Shown: in pieces, positions 33,762-43,202 of the stretch | Layout: each line of letters starts with the position of its first letter | How positions within the stretch are numbered: the stretch's first letter is position 1 | Assembly: GCF_005818865.1 (NCBI RefSeq) | Contig: NZ_VBRY01000009.1 | Location: 1-64,000 of the forward strand | Direction of reading: 5' to 3' | Origin: Mariprofundus erugo | Lineage (GTDB): Bacteria > Pseudomonadota > Zetaproteobacteria > Mariprofundales > Mariprofundaceae | DNA length: 64,000 nucleotides | Position numbers and translations under genes: made by a program | Notes under the pieces: model-generated | What the model saw: the letters and a program-made list of their open reading frames with translations, nothing else | What the model was told of the DNA's origin: nothing | The model's database searches: none

Positions 33762-34895
33762 CTACTGCACCACACGCATACGAATCGGCTCAATGACTCC
33801 AACGGTGCGCGAGAAACTGATCAGGCGTTCAAGAATCGGCTTGGTCACTTCCTGCCCGACAGCCATCAACAACAGCCCCGATCGTGTCCTCACCTCTTCA
33901 TCCGACACCATAGAGATACGGACATCCGAAACGCCAAGCGACTGAATCACCATCCGCCGTTCAAGGTGCTCAATTTTCGACATCGCATCCAGCACCGCAG
34001 GATGATAGGCCTGCCCCTTTTCCCGCATCAACCGGATAGAGGTACCAATCGGGTGAGACTGGCTCATCAGATCAAAGTCCAGCGCCACATGTAACATCTG
34101 CGCTCCCAGCACAGCGATATCCTCCGGCAATGCCCTTGAGGCACTGTCCCAATCCTCATTCTGCCCTGCAATCATCCGGGCGATCGCCTGCAAGCGAGGA
34201 ATATTCATAATCAAATCAGAGCCTACAGCAGGGTGCTTGAAAAAAACCTCCTGTTCAACCGCCCCTAACTGCTGACCGGCCACCACCTTGGCCAGCGTTT
34301 CCTGCGGAATCGTGACACAGCCAAGCTGACACAACATGGCAGCCAGCTCAAAGCGCCAGTGCCCCTCAAGGCCGAGTTCAACCGCCAGGTGTTTCATATA
34401 AAACTTCAGCCGGGAGGTACTGCTGAATGCTGCCGGATTGACCAGACTCAGGATCTGGCTCATGACACGGATACTGCCGAACAGGGTCTGCTCCAGCAGC
34501 TCCTTTTCTGCCATCACCAGCCGGTAGTGCTCCAGTGCATCATCCAGGGTTCTGGACAGACTTTCGGTAGAGCACGGTTTGGTCAGAAAACGAAAAATGC
34601 TCCCTTCGTTAATCGCCGCAATCGCATTTTCCATATTCGCATAACCGGTGAGCATAATGCGTACGGTTGCAGGTGATATCTGCTTGATCCTTCTGAGCAC
34701 CTCAACCCCGTTCATCACAGGCATTGCATAATCAGATACCACAGCAGCGAACGGACCATGCTCCTGAACAGCCTTCAGTCCCTCTTCCGGCCCGACAGCC
34801 AGATGAAGATCATAACCTTTACGGAGTGTCCGCTTATACCCCTGCAGAATATTTTCATCATCATCAATACAGAGCACCCTGTTTTTCACCTGCAT
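33762..34895 (-). CDS. response regulator with degenerate HD-GYP output domain
   Basis: 377 aa: a receiver domain (CIDDDENIL, phosphoacceptor in VVSDYAMPVMNG near 55, lysine in FLTKPC near 105) and an HD-GYP-type helical domain. In active HD-GYP enzymes the second signature reads HDIGKIGIP; here it is CQLGCVTIP (about residues 190-198), without the histidine-aspartate metal pair. Loss of this pair means it is unlikely to hydrolyse cyclic-di-GMP. It may act by protein binding. It overlaps the HDOD regulator gene by 10 bases, so the two are coupled. Confidence 0.82.
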   Translation of the reverse strand: MQVKNRVLCIDDDENILQGYKRTLRKGYDLHLAVGPEEGLKAVQEHGPFAAVVSDYAMPVMNGVEVLRRIKQISPATVRIMLTGYANMENAIAAINEGSIFRFLTKPCSTESLSRTLDDALEHYRLVMAEKELLEQTLFGSIRVMSQILSLVNPAAFSSTSRLKFYMKHLAVELGLEGHWRFELAAMLCQLGCVTIPQETLAKVVAGQQLGAVEQEVFFKHPAVGSDLIMNIPRLQAIARMIAGQNEDWDSASRALPEDIAVLGAQMLHVALDFDLMSQSHPIGTSIRLMREKGQAYHPAVLDAMSKIEHLERRMVIQSLGVSDVRISMVSDEEVRTRSGLLLMAVGQEVTKPILERLISFSRTVGVIEPIRMRVVQ

Positions 34896-36106
34896 AACCG
34901 TTCCTCATTCGCTGAGATAATCTTCTGGTGCAACTGCTGCCACGAGGCCAGTGACGTCAGCAGCCCGTTTTGTTCCAGATACTCAAAATCAAACTCATTA
35001 TTAATGACCGCCCCGTTGATACCCGGCTCCTTTTCAATCGCATTGGCGACATGTACAGCCGTCAGGGCAAATGGCTTCTCGACATACGGACACTGGGAGG
35101 GGTGAATATGATAAGCCACTGCGGCAACAACCGGCATCGACAAGCCCCACAAACTGATCAGATAGCCGCCGATCTCGGCATGGTTGCCGCCAAGTATCTC
35201 GCGCTCCAGCTCCCAAACCGGCCGCCCCTGCTGCTCTGCCCGGGCGACAATCTCCAGATAGGTGTCTGGGAATGAGCTCAGGAGGACAAGGCTGCCTATA
35301 TTCTGCAACATACCGGCAAGAAAAGCCTCCGAGCAGACGCTTTTAGGCTGCCCCTGCTCTGCTGCAATCTCGCGCGCCAGACGGGCAACGATCAAACTAT
35401 GAGCAAAGATGCGCTGCAAGGAGATCCCCTCGGGCACAGGCATCGCAGAACAGGCCTGGATATACAGGGTCAATGCCTTGATCACATCAGCGCCAAGCAT
35501 GACTACCGCCTGTTCAGGATTGTCAATCCAGCGCCGGCAACCGAAGATAGGAGAGTTGGCCATCTGCAACACCTTCGCCGTAATACCCACATCGCGGGAA
35601 ATAATCTCGCCGACCCGCTGCATGGAGGCATGCTCGCGATTCAGCTCCTGCTCAATGTCAAAATAGATACCGGGAAGACTCGGCAATCGTTCGGCACCGG
35701 CAATCAGCCCCTTGAGCTGCTGATTATCAAGCAGGCTTCTCATCACCAGCACCTGATTGATCGCCCCCTTGAGCGTATCGGCATCACATGGCTTGGCCAG
35801 AAACCTGTGCGCAGGCCAGCCGGAGCGAATAAAATCATCCGTGTCGTATTGACCGGAAAGCACGATACGAACCATCTCAGGCTGCAACGACAGTGCACTT
35901 CTGAGCACCTCCAGCCCTCCCACGCCCGGCATGCGCATATCCGTCACCAGCACATCAAACCGGTCCGCCTGCATCATACTGATCGCCTGCTCTCCGCCAT
36001 TGGCAAATGAAGGTTCCCACTGCCCACGCATACTCCGACACATGCGCTTCAGACCATTGAGAACCTCCGGGTGGTCATCAACAAAAAGAATATGTATTTT
36101 ACCCAA
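34886..36106 (-). CDS. response regulator with HDOD output domain
   Basis: About 406 aa: a receiver domain (ILFVDDHPE, phosphoacceptor in VLVTDMRMPGVGG near 51) and an HDOD domain (from about 145) with IISRDVGITAKVLQMANS. HDOD proteins are catalytically inert relatives of HD domains used in signalling. I take the TTG at 36106 as start because GAGGAGA stands 6 bases upstream; the ATG at 36121 is an alternative. It overlaps the end of the PAS kinase gene and the start of the next regulator, forming a three-gene unit. Confidence 0.82.
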   Translation of the reverse strand: MGKIHILFVDDHPEVLNGLKRMCRSMRGQWEPSFANGGEQAISMMQADRFDVLVTDMRMPGVGGLEVLRSALSLQPEMVRIVLSGQYDTDDFIRSGWPAHRFLAKPCDADTLKGAINQVLVMRSLLDNQQLKGLIAGAERLPSLPGIYFDIEQELNREHASMQRVGEIISRDVGITAKVLQMANSPIFGCRRWIDNPEQAVVMLGADVIKALTLYIQACSAMPVPEGISLQRIFAHSLIVARLAREIAAEQGQPKSVCSEAFLAGMLQNIGSLVLLSSFPDTYLEIVARAEQQGRPVWELEREILGGNHAEIGGYLISLWGLSMPVVAAVAYHIHPSQCPYVEKPFALTAVHVANAIEKEPGINGAVINNEFDFEYLEQNGLLTSLASWQQLHQKIISANEERLCR

Positions 36107-38843
36107 TCGGCATCTCCTCATTAATCGGCAGAGAGACAATAAATGTCGTGCCTCTGCCCTCAACACTCGTCAGATCCACCGCCCCTTTATGCTTGTCCAC
36201 GACGATATTATGTACAATCGCCAACCCCTGTCCGGTTCCCTTGCCTACCTCCTTGGTGGTAAAAAACGGCTCGAATATTTTGTGTTTCAAATGTTCGGGC
36301 ACGCCTGTACCTGTATCTGAAATCTCAATACGTACCACCCGCTCATCACAGGATGTTCTGACCGTAATATCCCCTTTCTCAGCGTGCTGAGGTCCGATTT
36401 TTGCCGCAATCGCATGGGCGGCATTAACAATCAGGTTAAGAAACACCTGATTCAATTCGGGCAAACACATCAGCAGGGGAAGATTTTCGTCGAAATCCGT
36501 ATGGACCTCTGCCACATACTTCCACTCGTTTCTGGCCACGGTCAGCGTGTTTTCAAGCATGCGGTTAATATCGGACAATGCCGTATCCTTCTGCCCCGGA
36601 TGCGAAAACTCCTTCATTGCCCGGACAATATTGGCAGCCTTTTCAATCCCATCGAGACTTTGATCCAGAGCAGCGGGAATTTCGTCCATAAGGAATGTGA
36701 TGTCGGCTTCCTCTTCACACTGCTCAAGCGCAGCTATCACCTCCTGAGCACACCCCTGCAGCGCACACTCATGCTTTAATTGTCCATACTGTTTACATAC
36801 ACCCACCATGTCGGCAAATGAGTCCCTGAGAAAACGGACATTATCGCCTACATACTGCAGAGGGGTATTAATCTCATGGGCGATGCCGGCTGCCAGCTCA
36901 CCGATGGCTTCCATTTTTTGCGACAGCTGCAGGCGATTCTGCAGCATGATACGGTCGGTGATATCCGAGCCCAACAACATGTATCCGCTAATATGGCCGT
37001 TTTCGATGATGGGACTGAAGCTCAACCCCAGAAAACCCTCACTGCCATCCATGCGGCTGAATTTGAAATTATCCAGGCGGGCATTGCCTTTTTTCCGACA
37101 GCGGGCCACCGCTTTTGCAATCGCCCTCCAGTCGCATTTCACGCCGCATGCCATCACATGCCGGCCAATCGCATGTTCTGCCGGAATAGCAAACACGCTT
37201 TCGGCGGCCTGATTCCACAAGGTCACACGACGCTCTGCATCTGTACTGATCAGAATCGACGGAATCGTTTTCACCAGTCGCTGACTGAAACGATACTCCT
37301 TATCCAGGGCGTCTTTCGCCGCCTTCTCACTGGAGATATCCCTGAATGTAATCACCGCACCGACAACCTGCCCGTCCTTATACATCGGCGTCCCTGAGTA
37401 TTGCACCGGGAAACAGCTGCCATCCTTGCGCCATAACACTTCATCGCGCACATGGTGCGTGCGGCCATCAGTGATCAGTGTATACATCGGGCATGCCTGC
37501 CACTGGTAGGCGCTCCCGTCTGCATAGCTGTGGTGAACCATTTCATGCATGGAGAGACCAATCAGTTCAGCCGGTTCATAGCCAAGCATTCTTGCTGCAG
37601 CAGAGTTCACAAATGTCGTCCGCCCATCGCAATCAAGCCCATAGATGCCTTCAACCACCGACTCCAGCAGCAACCGCGAATGGGCTTCGGCATCCACCAG
37701 CGCCTGCTTGGACTGTTTAAGAACGGTAATATCACGGATAATGCCGATATAACGACGACTCTGACCGACCCGCACCTCCCGGACATTCAGCTCGACAGGA
37801 AAAATATCACCGTTCTTGCGCATGGCAGACATTTCCCGGCTATGGCCCAGCAGGCGGCTCACTCCCCTCTCCATATAATGGCGCATATAGCCGTCGTGAT
37901 CCGCCGCAACCGCAGGTGGCATCAGCATATTGATTCTCTGACCGACAACATCAGCAGAGCGATAACCGAACATCGCCTCACCGGACTGATTAAATGACTC
38001 GATGACCCCGTGCTCATTGACCGTGACGATGCAATCAGCCGCAGCATCCATCAGCGCCTCGTTCCAGGTCAGGGTTTCCTGCATTCTTTTCTGACCAAGC
38101 TCAAGATCCATCGTTCGCTCGAGTACTTTTTCCTCAAGCTTTAAATTGGCTTGTTGCAAAGCTTCAGAGAGCTCGCGATAGCTTGTTTTGCTCTCGATCA
38201 GCTTACGCACCAGAGGAAAACCGACGTAATAAAACAGCCATGCTCCCAGAATAATAAAGACAAAGGCAACGATGACAGATTCGCCAATCGACTCAAAAAA
38301 CGGCTGCTGAATCTCACTCAAATCAATTTTGGCAACAATTCCCAGCTGCAAGGCCGGCACATATTCATAGGCTGCCAGCACCCTTCTACCCTGATAATCG
38401 AGCCCGATCAGTGAGCCAGAACCACCGGCCAGCGCCCGCTGCATGGCCTCGGCAAACCGCGATGCGACCGGAATCGTAAAATCCGGCATCAATCCACGGG
38501 AGGTACGGGTTGCCAGAAAGGTGATTTTATCGCCATCTTTGCGAGCCAGCACAAGCTCAAATGTTTTGCTGATTCTGGGCAGATGTTGAAATGCCGCCAG
38601 AATCTGTCCAAGTGTTGCCTCTCTCGGACCGCCCGGCTGATAGTTACTGTTATACTGCAAATCAAAACGGGCAATGGACTGCATCAGCTCCGACTGGCTT
38701 TTTACCGTTTCAACCAAACGCAGCCGCTGCTGCTCGACTGCGGTCACAAACAGCTGCCGCATCGAAATGCCGAGCACAATGGCCACAATGGCAGCCATGA
38801 TCAGCATCAACAATATAATTCTGTGACCCGTCAGTTTTTCCAT
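36099..38843 (-). CDS. membrane sensor histidine kinase with three PAS domains
   Basis: 914 aa: an N-terminal helix, a periplasmic region of about 150 residues, a second helix near 190-215, a coiled coil, then three PAS domains (about 255-370, 385-500 and 510-630, the first ending with RYIGIIRDIT), a HisKA domain with AAGIAHEINTPLQYV near 655-670, and a HATPase (DTGTGVPEH, GTGQGLAIV). The ATG start lies 14 bp after a weak GA-rich site. It heads a unit with the HDOD and degenerate HD-GYP regulators, which probably receive its phosphate. The ligand is unknown. Confidence 0.9.
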   Translation of the reverse strand: MEKLTGHRIILLMLIMAAIVAIVLGISMRQLFVTAVEQQRLRLVETVKSQSELMQSIARFDLQYNSNYQPGGPREATLGQILAAFQHLPRISKTFELVLARKDGDKITFLATRTSRGLMPDFTIPVASRFAEAMQRALAGGSGSLIGLDYQGRRVLAAYEYVPALQLGIVAKIDLSEIQQPFFESIGESVIVAFVFIILGAWLFYYVGFPLVRKLIESKTSYRELSEALQQANLKLEEKVLERTMDLELGQKRMQETLTWNEALMDAAADCIVTVNEHGVIESFNQSGEAMFGYRSADVVGQRINMLMPPAVAADHDGYMRHYMERGVSRLLGHSREMSAMRKNGDIFPVELNVREVRVGQSRRYIGIIRDITVLKQSKQALVDAEAHSRLLLESVVEGIYGLDCDGRTTFVNSAAARMLGYEPAELIGLSMHEMVHHSYADGSAYQWQACPMYTLITDGRTHHVRDEVLWRKDGSCFPVQYSGTPMYKDGQVVGAVITFRDISSEKAAKDALDKEYRFSQRLVKTIPSILISTDAERRVTLWNQAAESVFAIPAEHAIGRHVMACGVKCDWRAIAKAVARCRKKGNARLDNFKFSRMDGSEGFLGLSFSPIIENGHISGYMLLGSDITDRIMLQNRLQLSQKMEAIGELAAGIAHEINTPLQYVGDNVRFLRDSFADMVGVCKQYGQLKHECALQGCAQEVIAALEQCEEEADITFLMDEIPAALDQSLDGIEKAANIVRAMKEFSHPGQKDTALSDINRMLENTLTVARNEWKYVAEVHTDFDENLPLLMCLPELNQVFLNLIVNAAHAIAAKIGPQHAEKGDITVRTSCDERVVRIEISDTGTGVPEHLKHKIFEPFFTTKEVGKGTGQGLAIVHNIVVDKHKGAVDLTSVEGRGTTFIVSLPINEEMPIG

Positions 38844-39074
38844 TCAACGCCATCTCTTGGATTTCATCTATGCAGCGCGCCTGGCTACTGCATGAGGAGC
38901 TGACAAGCAAAACAGATACCAGCTACACCATATCAACGAAACAGCGTTTTTATTGAGAATAGAGCGATGATGTTTTCAGTCTGCAGTCATCGCAGGAAAG
39001 CCCGGCCATCACAGCGTATGCCCATCGACGGGCTGACCATTGGCCTATAGCAAGTCCGCTCCGCAAAAAAAGAA

Positions 39075-39899
39075 TCAGGAGAGTTTTTCCAGCCCCTGAT
39101 ACTCCTCAACCTCGACATATACACACGATGGATAGACAGGACCGACATCCACCATCACCCACGTATCGCCTCTGAGTCCAAGCTCCAGATCAAAGACATC
39201 ACCCACTTCGATCATACTCAATATAGGTGCGGGCAGTGATACAGGACCGATCACCTCGCCCTGATTATGAAAGCTGAAATATAATCCAGACTCGGTAATT
39301 TCGGATGCTTGGGCATGCCCTTCAACAAAACGGGAGAAACGGTGTCCGCGCAAACGCGGCGGCACGCCACCACCGGATCGGACAAGATGAAACAGAACTC
39401 TTGATAGCCTGGACACACGTATGGATGCAGGAATCACCTGATCGAGTGCACTGACAAAAGCAGGATATTCTCCATCCGGCCAGCCCCCGTGCCGGTGCAC
39501 AAATTCGACCCAGCCATGCAAAACAGCGGCATAGCTCTGCAAAAGCTCCTCATCGTTTGTTTCGCGCAATACGAACCAGCCAAGAAAATCACGGATATGT
39601 TCGGGATCAAGCTCCTCCAGAAGCAGGTTGCCAAGGTCCCCCACCGGTTCCAGATCTCCCTCCAGAAGCGCGCTCATATGCTCGTCCAGCCCCTCCTCCC
39701 AATCGGGGTAGTCGCCAACATCCTCATCACCATCGGCATCATTAAACAGATCGGAATAATGAATCAGATACTGGCTCAGCATTTCAAAACACTGCTCGAC
39801 CGGCATACCATGACCTTCCATATCGGTGTGGCGGATATATGCATCCATCGCTGACTGCACGGTTGTAGTCGACATCATCGCAGAAATTGAAGCTGGCAC
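39075..39899 (-). CDS. conserved hypothetical protein
   Basis: 274 aa, acidic, soluble, no signal peptide. The first 170 residues look helical with many acidic residues (DADGDEDVGDYPDWEEG), and the last 80 look beta-rich, ending in VYVEVEEYQG. No family is recognised. The start is the GTG at 39899, with GGAGG 5 bases upstream. It is a single gene between the kinase unit and the tandem repeat array, which lies just upstream of its promoter region. Confidence 0.75.
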   Translation of the reverse strand: MPASISAMMSTTTVQSAMDAYIRHTDMEGHGMPVEQCFEMLSQYLIHYSDLFNDADGDEDVGDYPDWEEGLDEHMSALLEGDLEPVGDLGNLLLEELDPEHIRDFLGWFVLRETNDEELLQSYAAVLHGWVEFVHRHGGWPDGEYPAFVSALDQVIPASIRVSRLSRVLFHLVRSGGGVPPRLRGHRFSRFVEGHAQASEITESGLYFSFHNQGEVIGPVSLPAPILSMIEVGDVFDLELGLRGDTWVMVDVGPVYPSCVYVEVEEYQGLEKLS

Positions 39900-39996
39900 A
39901 TGAACCTCCAGAGTTGCCCGGAAAAATACTGGCGCACTGCTTTACTGCCAGCACATCAGGTCGAAAAGAAAAACGCATGATTTTCCCTTCCTTATG

Positions 39997-40154
39997 GAAT
40001 CGCTGATGCATTCAGCGATTCCGGGCGGGCCATGGACGGCTCGCCAAATCAGACGCGTAAGTGCCTGATTTGTAAGCAAAGGCGAAACCACGCTTTTGCC
40101 TTTGCGGACTGATTTTTGCCAGGAGGGCAAGAAATCAGCATCTCCATATAATTA
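39997..40154 (+). repeat. 158-bp tandem repeat, unit 1
   Basis: Starts with the palindrome GAATCGCTGATGCATTCAGCGATTC and continues through GGGCGGGCCATGGACGG, ACGCGTAAGTGCCTGATTTG, CACGCTTTTGCCTTTGCGG and CTGATTTTTGCCAGGAGGGCAAGAAATCAG, which is itself a hairpin. It has hairpins at both ends, so each unit resembles a small non-coding mobile or REP-like element. It repeats with period 158. Confidence 0.95.
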
Positions 40155-40312
40155 GAATCGCTGATGCATTCAGCGATTCCGGGCGGGCCATGGATGGCAC
40201 GCCAAATCAGACGCGTAAGTGCCTGATTTGTAAGCAAAGGCGAAACCACGCTTTTGCCTTTGCGGACTGATTTTTGCCAGGAGGGCAAGAAATCAGCATC
40301 TCCATATAATTA
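40155..40312 (+). repeat. 158-bp tandem repeat, unit 2
   Basis: Nearly identical to unit 1; the visible change is ATGGATGGCACG for ATGGACGGCTCG. It is directly adjacent to units 1 and 3. The period of 158 is not a multiple of three, so the array does not encode a repeated peptide in one frame. Short ORFs across it are by-products. Confidence 0.95.
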
Positions 40313-40540
40313 GAATCGCTGATGCATTCAGCGATTCCGGGCGAGCCATGGACGGCTCGCCAAATCAGACGCGTAAGTGCCTGATTTGTAAGCAGAGACA
40401 ACATGACTCAGGCATCATGCCCTCGCCCTGCGGGCGGCCTTTGGCCGTCCAATCGGCTTCCTGCCTCTTTGTCACGCTTTTGCCTTTGCGGGCTGATCAT
40501 TGGCAGAACACCGATGAGTCAGTATTTCCTCATGTAAAAC
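40313..40540 (+). repeat. 158-bp repeat family, diverged third unit with insertion
   Basis: The first 80 bases match units 1 and 2, then from about 40393 the sequence departs through a 70-base stretch with an inverted repeat (GGGCGGCC...GGCC) and rejoins the family at CACGCTTTTGCCTTTGCGGGCTGATCATTGGC. The end is degenerate. It lies about 160 bp upstream of efp, so the efp promoter lies within or after it. Confidence 0.8.
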
Positions 40541-40698
40541 GACAGCTTGCGCCATCGCATCCGGCAGTGCATGCAGAAGCCGGCAGGGGAAGTGCCGAAT
40601 ATCACAACCCTTCCGTCACAAGGAGGGCGATTCTTGCCCGATTTGGATCAAATAGCTATGTTCCGCAGTTACTCTCAATTTTGCAAGCGAGGCTTATC

Positions 40699-41259
40699 AT
40701 GCAAATCAACGTCACCGCCATCCGCGCCGGTAATATTCTTGAGGTTGACGGCGCCCTCTGGCGCGTCATGAAAATTCAGCATGTCACCCCGGGCAAGGGC
40801 GTGGCCTGTATGCAGGTTGAAATGCGCAACATTGAAACAGGCAACAAAACCAACAAGCGTTTTAATTCATCCGAGCGTACCGAGCGCGTCACCCTCAGCC
40901 AGCGCGAAATGCAGTATCTCTATGCCGATGGCGACAACTACCACTTCATGGATCTGAACACCTACGACCAGATCACCCTGAGCAGCGATATGCTGGAGAA
41001 TGTGCTTCCATATCTGCTGCCGGAAATGCAGGTATTTGTCGAATCCCATAATGAGCGCCCGCTCAATGTCAGACTGCCACAGACAGTGGTCCTTGAGGTT
41101 GTTGAATGCGCTGCGGCGATGAAGGGGCAAACCGCCACAGGCTCATACAAGCCGGGCACACTGGAAACCGGAGCCTCCATCATGGTGCCGCCATACCTTG
41201 AGTCAGGTACAAAAATCAGGGTCAATACTGAAACCGGCGAGTTCATGGAACGCGCCTGA
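40699..41259 (+). CDS. efp: translation elongation factor P
   Basis: Relieves ribosome stalling at polyproline stretches. The 186-aa protein has the three-barrel EF-P layout, with the modified lysine loop at HVTPGKGVACMQ (Lys near residue 34) and the C-terminal ESGTKIRVNTETGEFMER. Length is normal. The start is the ATG at 40699, with GAGG about 5 bases upstream. The lysine-modifying enzymes (EpmA/EpmB or EarP) are not in the window. It is monocistronic, with two hairpins following. Confidence 0.96.
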   Translation: MQINVTAIRAGNILEVDGALWRVMKIQHVTPGKGVACMQVEMRNIETGNKTNKRFNSSERTERVTLSQREMQYLYADGDNYHFMDLNTYDQITLSSDMLENVLPYLLPEMQVFVESHNERPLNVRLPQTVVLEVVECAAAMKGQTATGSYKPGTLETGASIMVPPYLESGTKIRVNTETGEFMERA

Positions 41260-41275
41260 TTCGACGAACAACACA

Positions 41276-41295
41276 CCCGAGTGCATGCACTCGGG
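41276..41295 (+). other. perfect palindromic hairpin after efp
   Basis: CCCGAGTGCATGCACTCGGG is a self-complementary 20-mer 16 bp past the efp stop with no T-run. It may protect the 3' end of the transcript or bind a dimeric regulator. The real terminator follows 14 bp later. Confidence 0.6.
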
Positions 41296-41308
41296 ATAGA
41301 TGCAAGCA

Positions 41309-41338
41309 AGCGGCCCGATCACCGGGCCGCTTTTTTTT
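41309..41338 (+). terminator. Rho-independent terminator of efp
   Basis: AGCGGCCCG-ATCA-CGGGCCGCT is followed by eight T. It is a strong, classic terminator. Confidence 0.95.
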
Positions 41339-41731
41339 GGTTCAGCGCGCATGAGCTGGAAACATGGCTGAAGAAAGTTTTTGATTCCCTGTCAGCGATA
41401 CAATGCTTTCAAAGCCACACGACTACTCTGCTAAAGCAGAGCATTCCCCTTTCTTTATCGGTAAAGAAAGCCGGCCCCGATACCTTTGTCCTGCGGATTC
41501 CCGCATACGAGCGATTCACTACAGCCGCTGCATCCGCAGCTCGTTTCTGTAGTGAGTCACTCTATTCGGCAAATCGTTATAAGGGGGGAGAATCAACCGG
41601 CATCAGCTGATCCTTCCCAGCACTGGTTCCCGGACTTCCGCGAAGAACCTTTTTTATTTTCACCCGCCATCACTGACTTTTAATTTTCCGGCCATTAGTC
41701 TGCCTGCCATACCAACCACAAGGGGAGTATC
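41339..41731. other. non-coding region before the TolC/RND operon, several small hairpins
   Basis: No convincing gene. Inverted repeats are visible: CTCTGCTAAAGCAGAG near 41429-41444, CTTTCTTTATCGGTAAAGAAAG near 41450-41471, and ACTACAGC...GTTTCTGTAGT near 41519-41554. The operon leader and promoter must lie in the last 150 bases; I see no clean -35/-10 pair. Confidence 0.5.
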
Positions 41732-43198
41732 ATGACGCGGCTGCTACGCCTCATTGCATGGATTTCACTGGCGCTGCCGGCAACGACTGCATGTGCAAAC
41801 ACCATCTCGCTGGATGACGTAATCACCGCTGTGATTCAACATGATCCGGGACTCGCCATCAACAGACTGGATCGTGCGATTGCGGCAGCGGATCGGCAGC
41901 GTATTGAAGGCCTTCTTGATCCGGTTGTAACCGCCAGTATGACTGCCAGTCAGGAACAGACCCCTGTCGCCAGTGATTTTCAGCCGATCGAAACCCGTAC
42001 CGCCGTTCTTGCCGGTTCTGTCGCCAAACCACTGGCCAGCGGCGATACAGTCTCTGCCAATATCAATTTCAACCGTTCCAGCCAGGATTTTATATCCCCG
42101 CTGGCCGCACAGCTGGCCAAGTTCAAACCGGCCTATCGCAACCAGATCAATATCAGCCTGCGCCATCCACTCTGGCGCGGAGCCGACAATCCGGCCTACC
42201 TGCAGGGTATCACCGTCAGCGACGCCAGCAGTGAGGCCACCCGCATACAGCAGCAAACAGCCGAGCATGCGCTGGCACTGCAGGCAATCAACGCCTCCTA
42301 CAAACTGGCCTCTGATGATATCGACATTCACATCGCGGCCCAGGCGGTTGAACGCGCACGCCGGCTGCTCGGCTATCAGCGCTCACGGGAGCAGTTCGGC
42401 CTGATCGAACAGGCCGACCGGCTGCAGGCTGAAGCGCTGCTGGCAGCACGGCAGACCGATCTGCAACAGGCCAAAGCAAGACGGGCATCCGATCTCGGAC
42501 TGCTTAACCGGATGATGCACAGACCGGATGACTCCCCGCTGACTGTTGAGCTACCGGCCTCTGCACTGTCTCCCCCTGATGGCATGGAATCGATGCTGGA
42601 ATCAGCGAAAAAGAAGCGGCCTGAACTGAAGGCGCTGCAGGCCCAGCTCAAGGCGGCCGATGCACAACTGCTCATCGCCAGTGATGGCGATCAGGCCCAG
42701 CTTGATCTCATCGCACAACTGGGTACCCGATCGCTCGCCGGCACACCGGTGACAGCAGCTGCCCGCGGTCTTTCCATCCATGACCATTTTGCCTCGATTT
42801 CGGTTGAGTACAGTGACACCCCCGGCCGCAACAGTGTTCGCGCCGCCCTGTTAAAGGCGGAGCTGGCAAGAGAACGCATTGTCGCCCAGCAAACGCAAAC
42901 CATCGAACTGATCAGCGATCAGCTGGCTGCCGCCGCAACCACACTGGTCAACGGCACACCGGCACTGCATATGGCACAGCGGCAGGCCGAGGCCGAAGCC
43001 CGAAAATTTAATGCTGAAATGAAGCGTTATCGTGAGGGGCGCTCCGACACCTCAACCCTGGTTCAGTTTGAGGGGGACCTGAGCACAGCGGAGTTGCGCG
43101 CACAACTGCAGCAGCTGACCCTGCAACTGGCGGCCATGCAGCTGGCATGGGCCAGAGGCGATTTCCCTAAACAGTCCACCACAGCCACCCCGGAGTAG
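41732..43198 (+). CDS. TolC-family outer-membrane efflux protein
   Basis: 488 aa with a signal peptide (about 23 residues, ending CANT) and two internal repeats of long amphipathic helices, as in TolC-type trimeric outer-membrane channels. AAGGGGAG precedes the ATG. It lies 4 bp before the RND pump gene, so the two form one operon. There is no membrane-fusion (adaptor) gene between or beside them, which is unusual for a tripartite pump. Substrate unknown. Confidence 0.88.
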   Translation: MTRLLRLIAWISLALPATTACANTISLDDVITAVIQHDPGLAINRLDRAIAAADRQRIEGLLDPVVTASMTASQEQTPVASDFQPIETRTAVLAGSVAKPLASGDTVSANINFNRSSQDFISPLAAQLAKFKPAYRNQINISLRHPLWRGADNPAYLQGITVSDASSEATRIQQQTAEHALALQAINASYKLASDDIDIHIAAQAVERARRLLGYQRSREQFGLIEQADRLQAEALLAARQTDLQQAKARRASDLGLLNRMMHRPDDSPLTVELPASALSPPDGMESMLESAKKKRPELKALQAQLKAADAQLLIASDGDQAQLDLIAQLGTRSLAGTPVTAAARGLSIHDHFASISVEYSDTPGRNSVRAALLKAELARERIVAQQTQTIELISDQLAAAATTLVNGTPALHMAQRQAEAEARKFNAEMKRYREGRSDTSTLVQFEGDLSTAELRAQLQQLTLQLAAMQLAWARGDFPKQSTTATPE

Positions 43199-43202
43199 CA
43201 GC

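Noticed and set aside
40049-40404. Short open frames with repeated peptide across the 158-bp array
   Set aside because: The period is not divisible by three and the frames have no ribosome site, so the similar peptides come from the DNA repeat only.
39997-40540. Possible CRISPR array
   Set aside because: The repeat unit is 158 bp with no unique spacers between copies and no cas genes nearby, so it is an ordinary tandem repeat.
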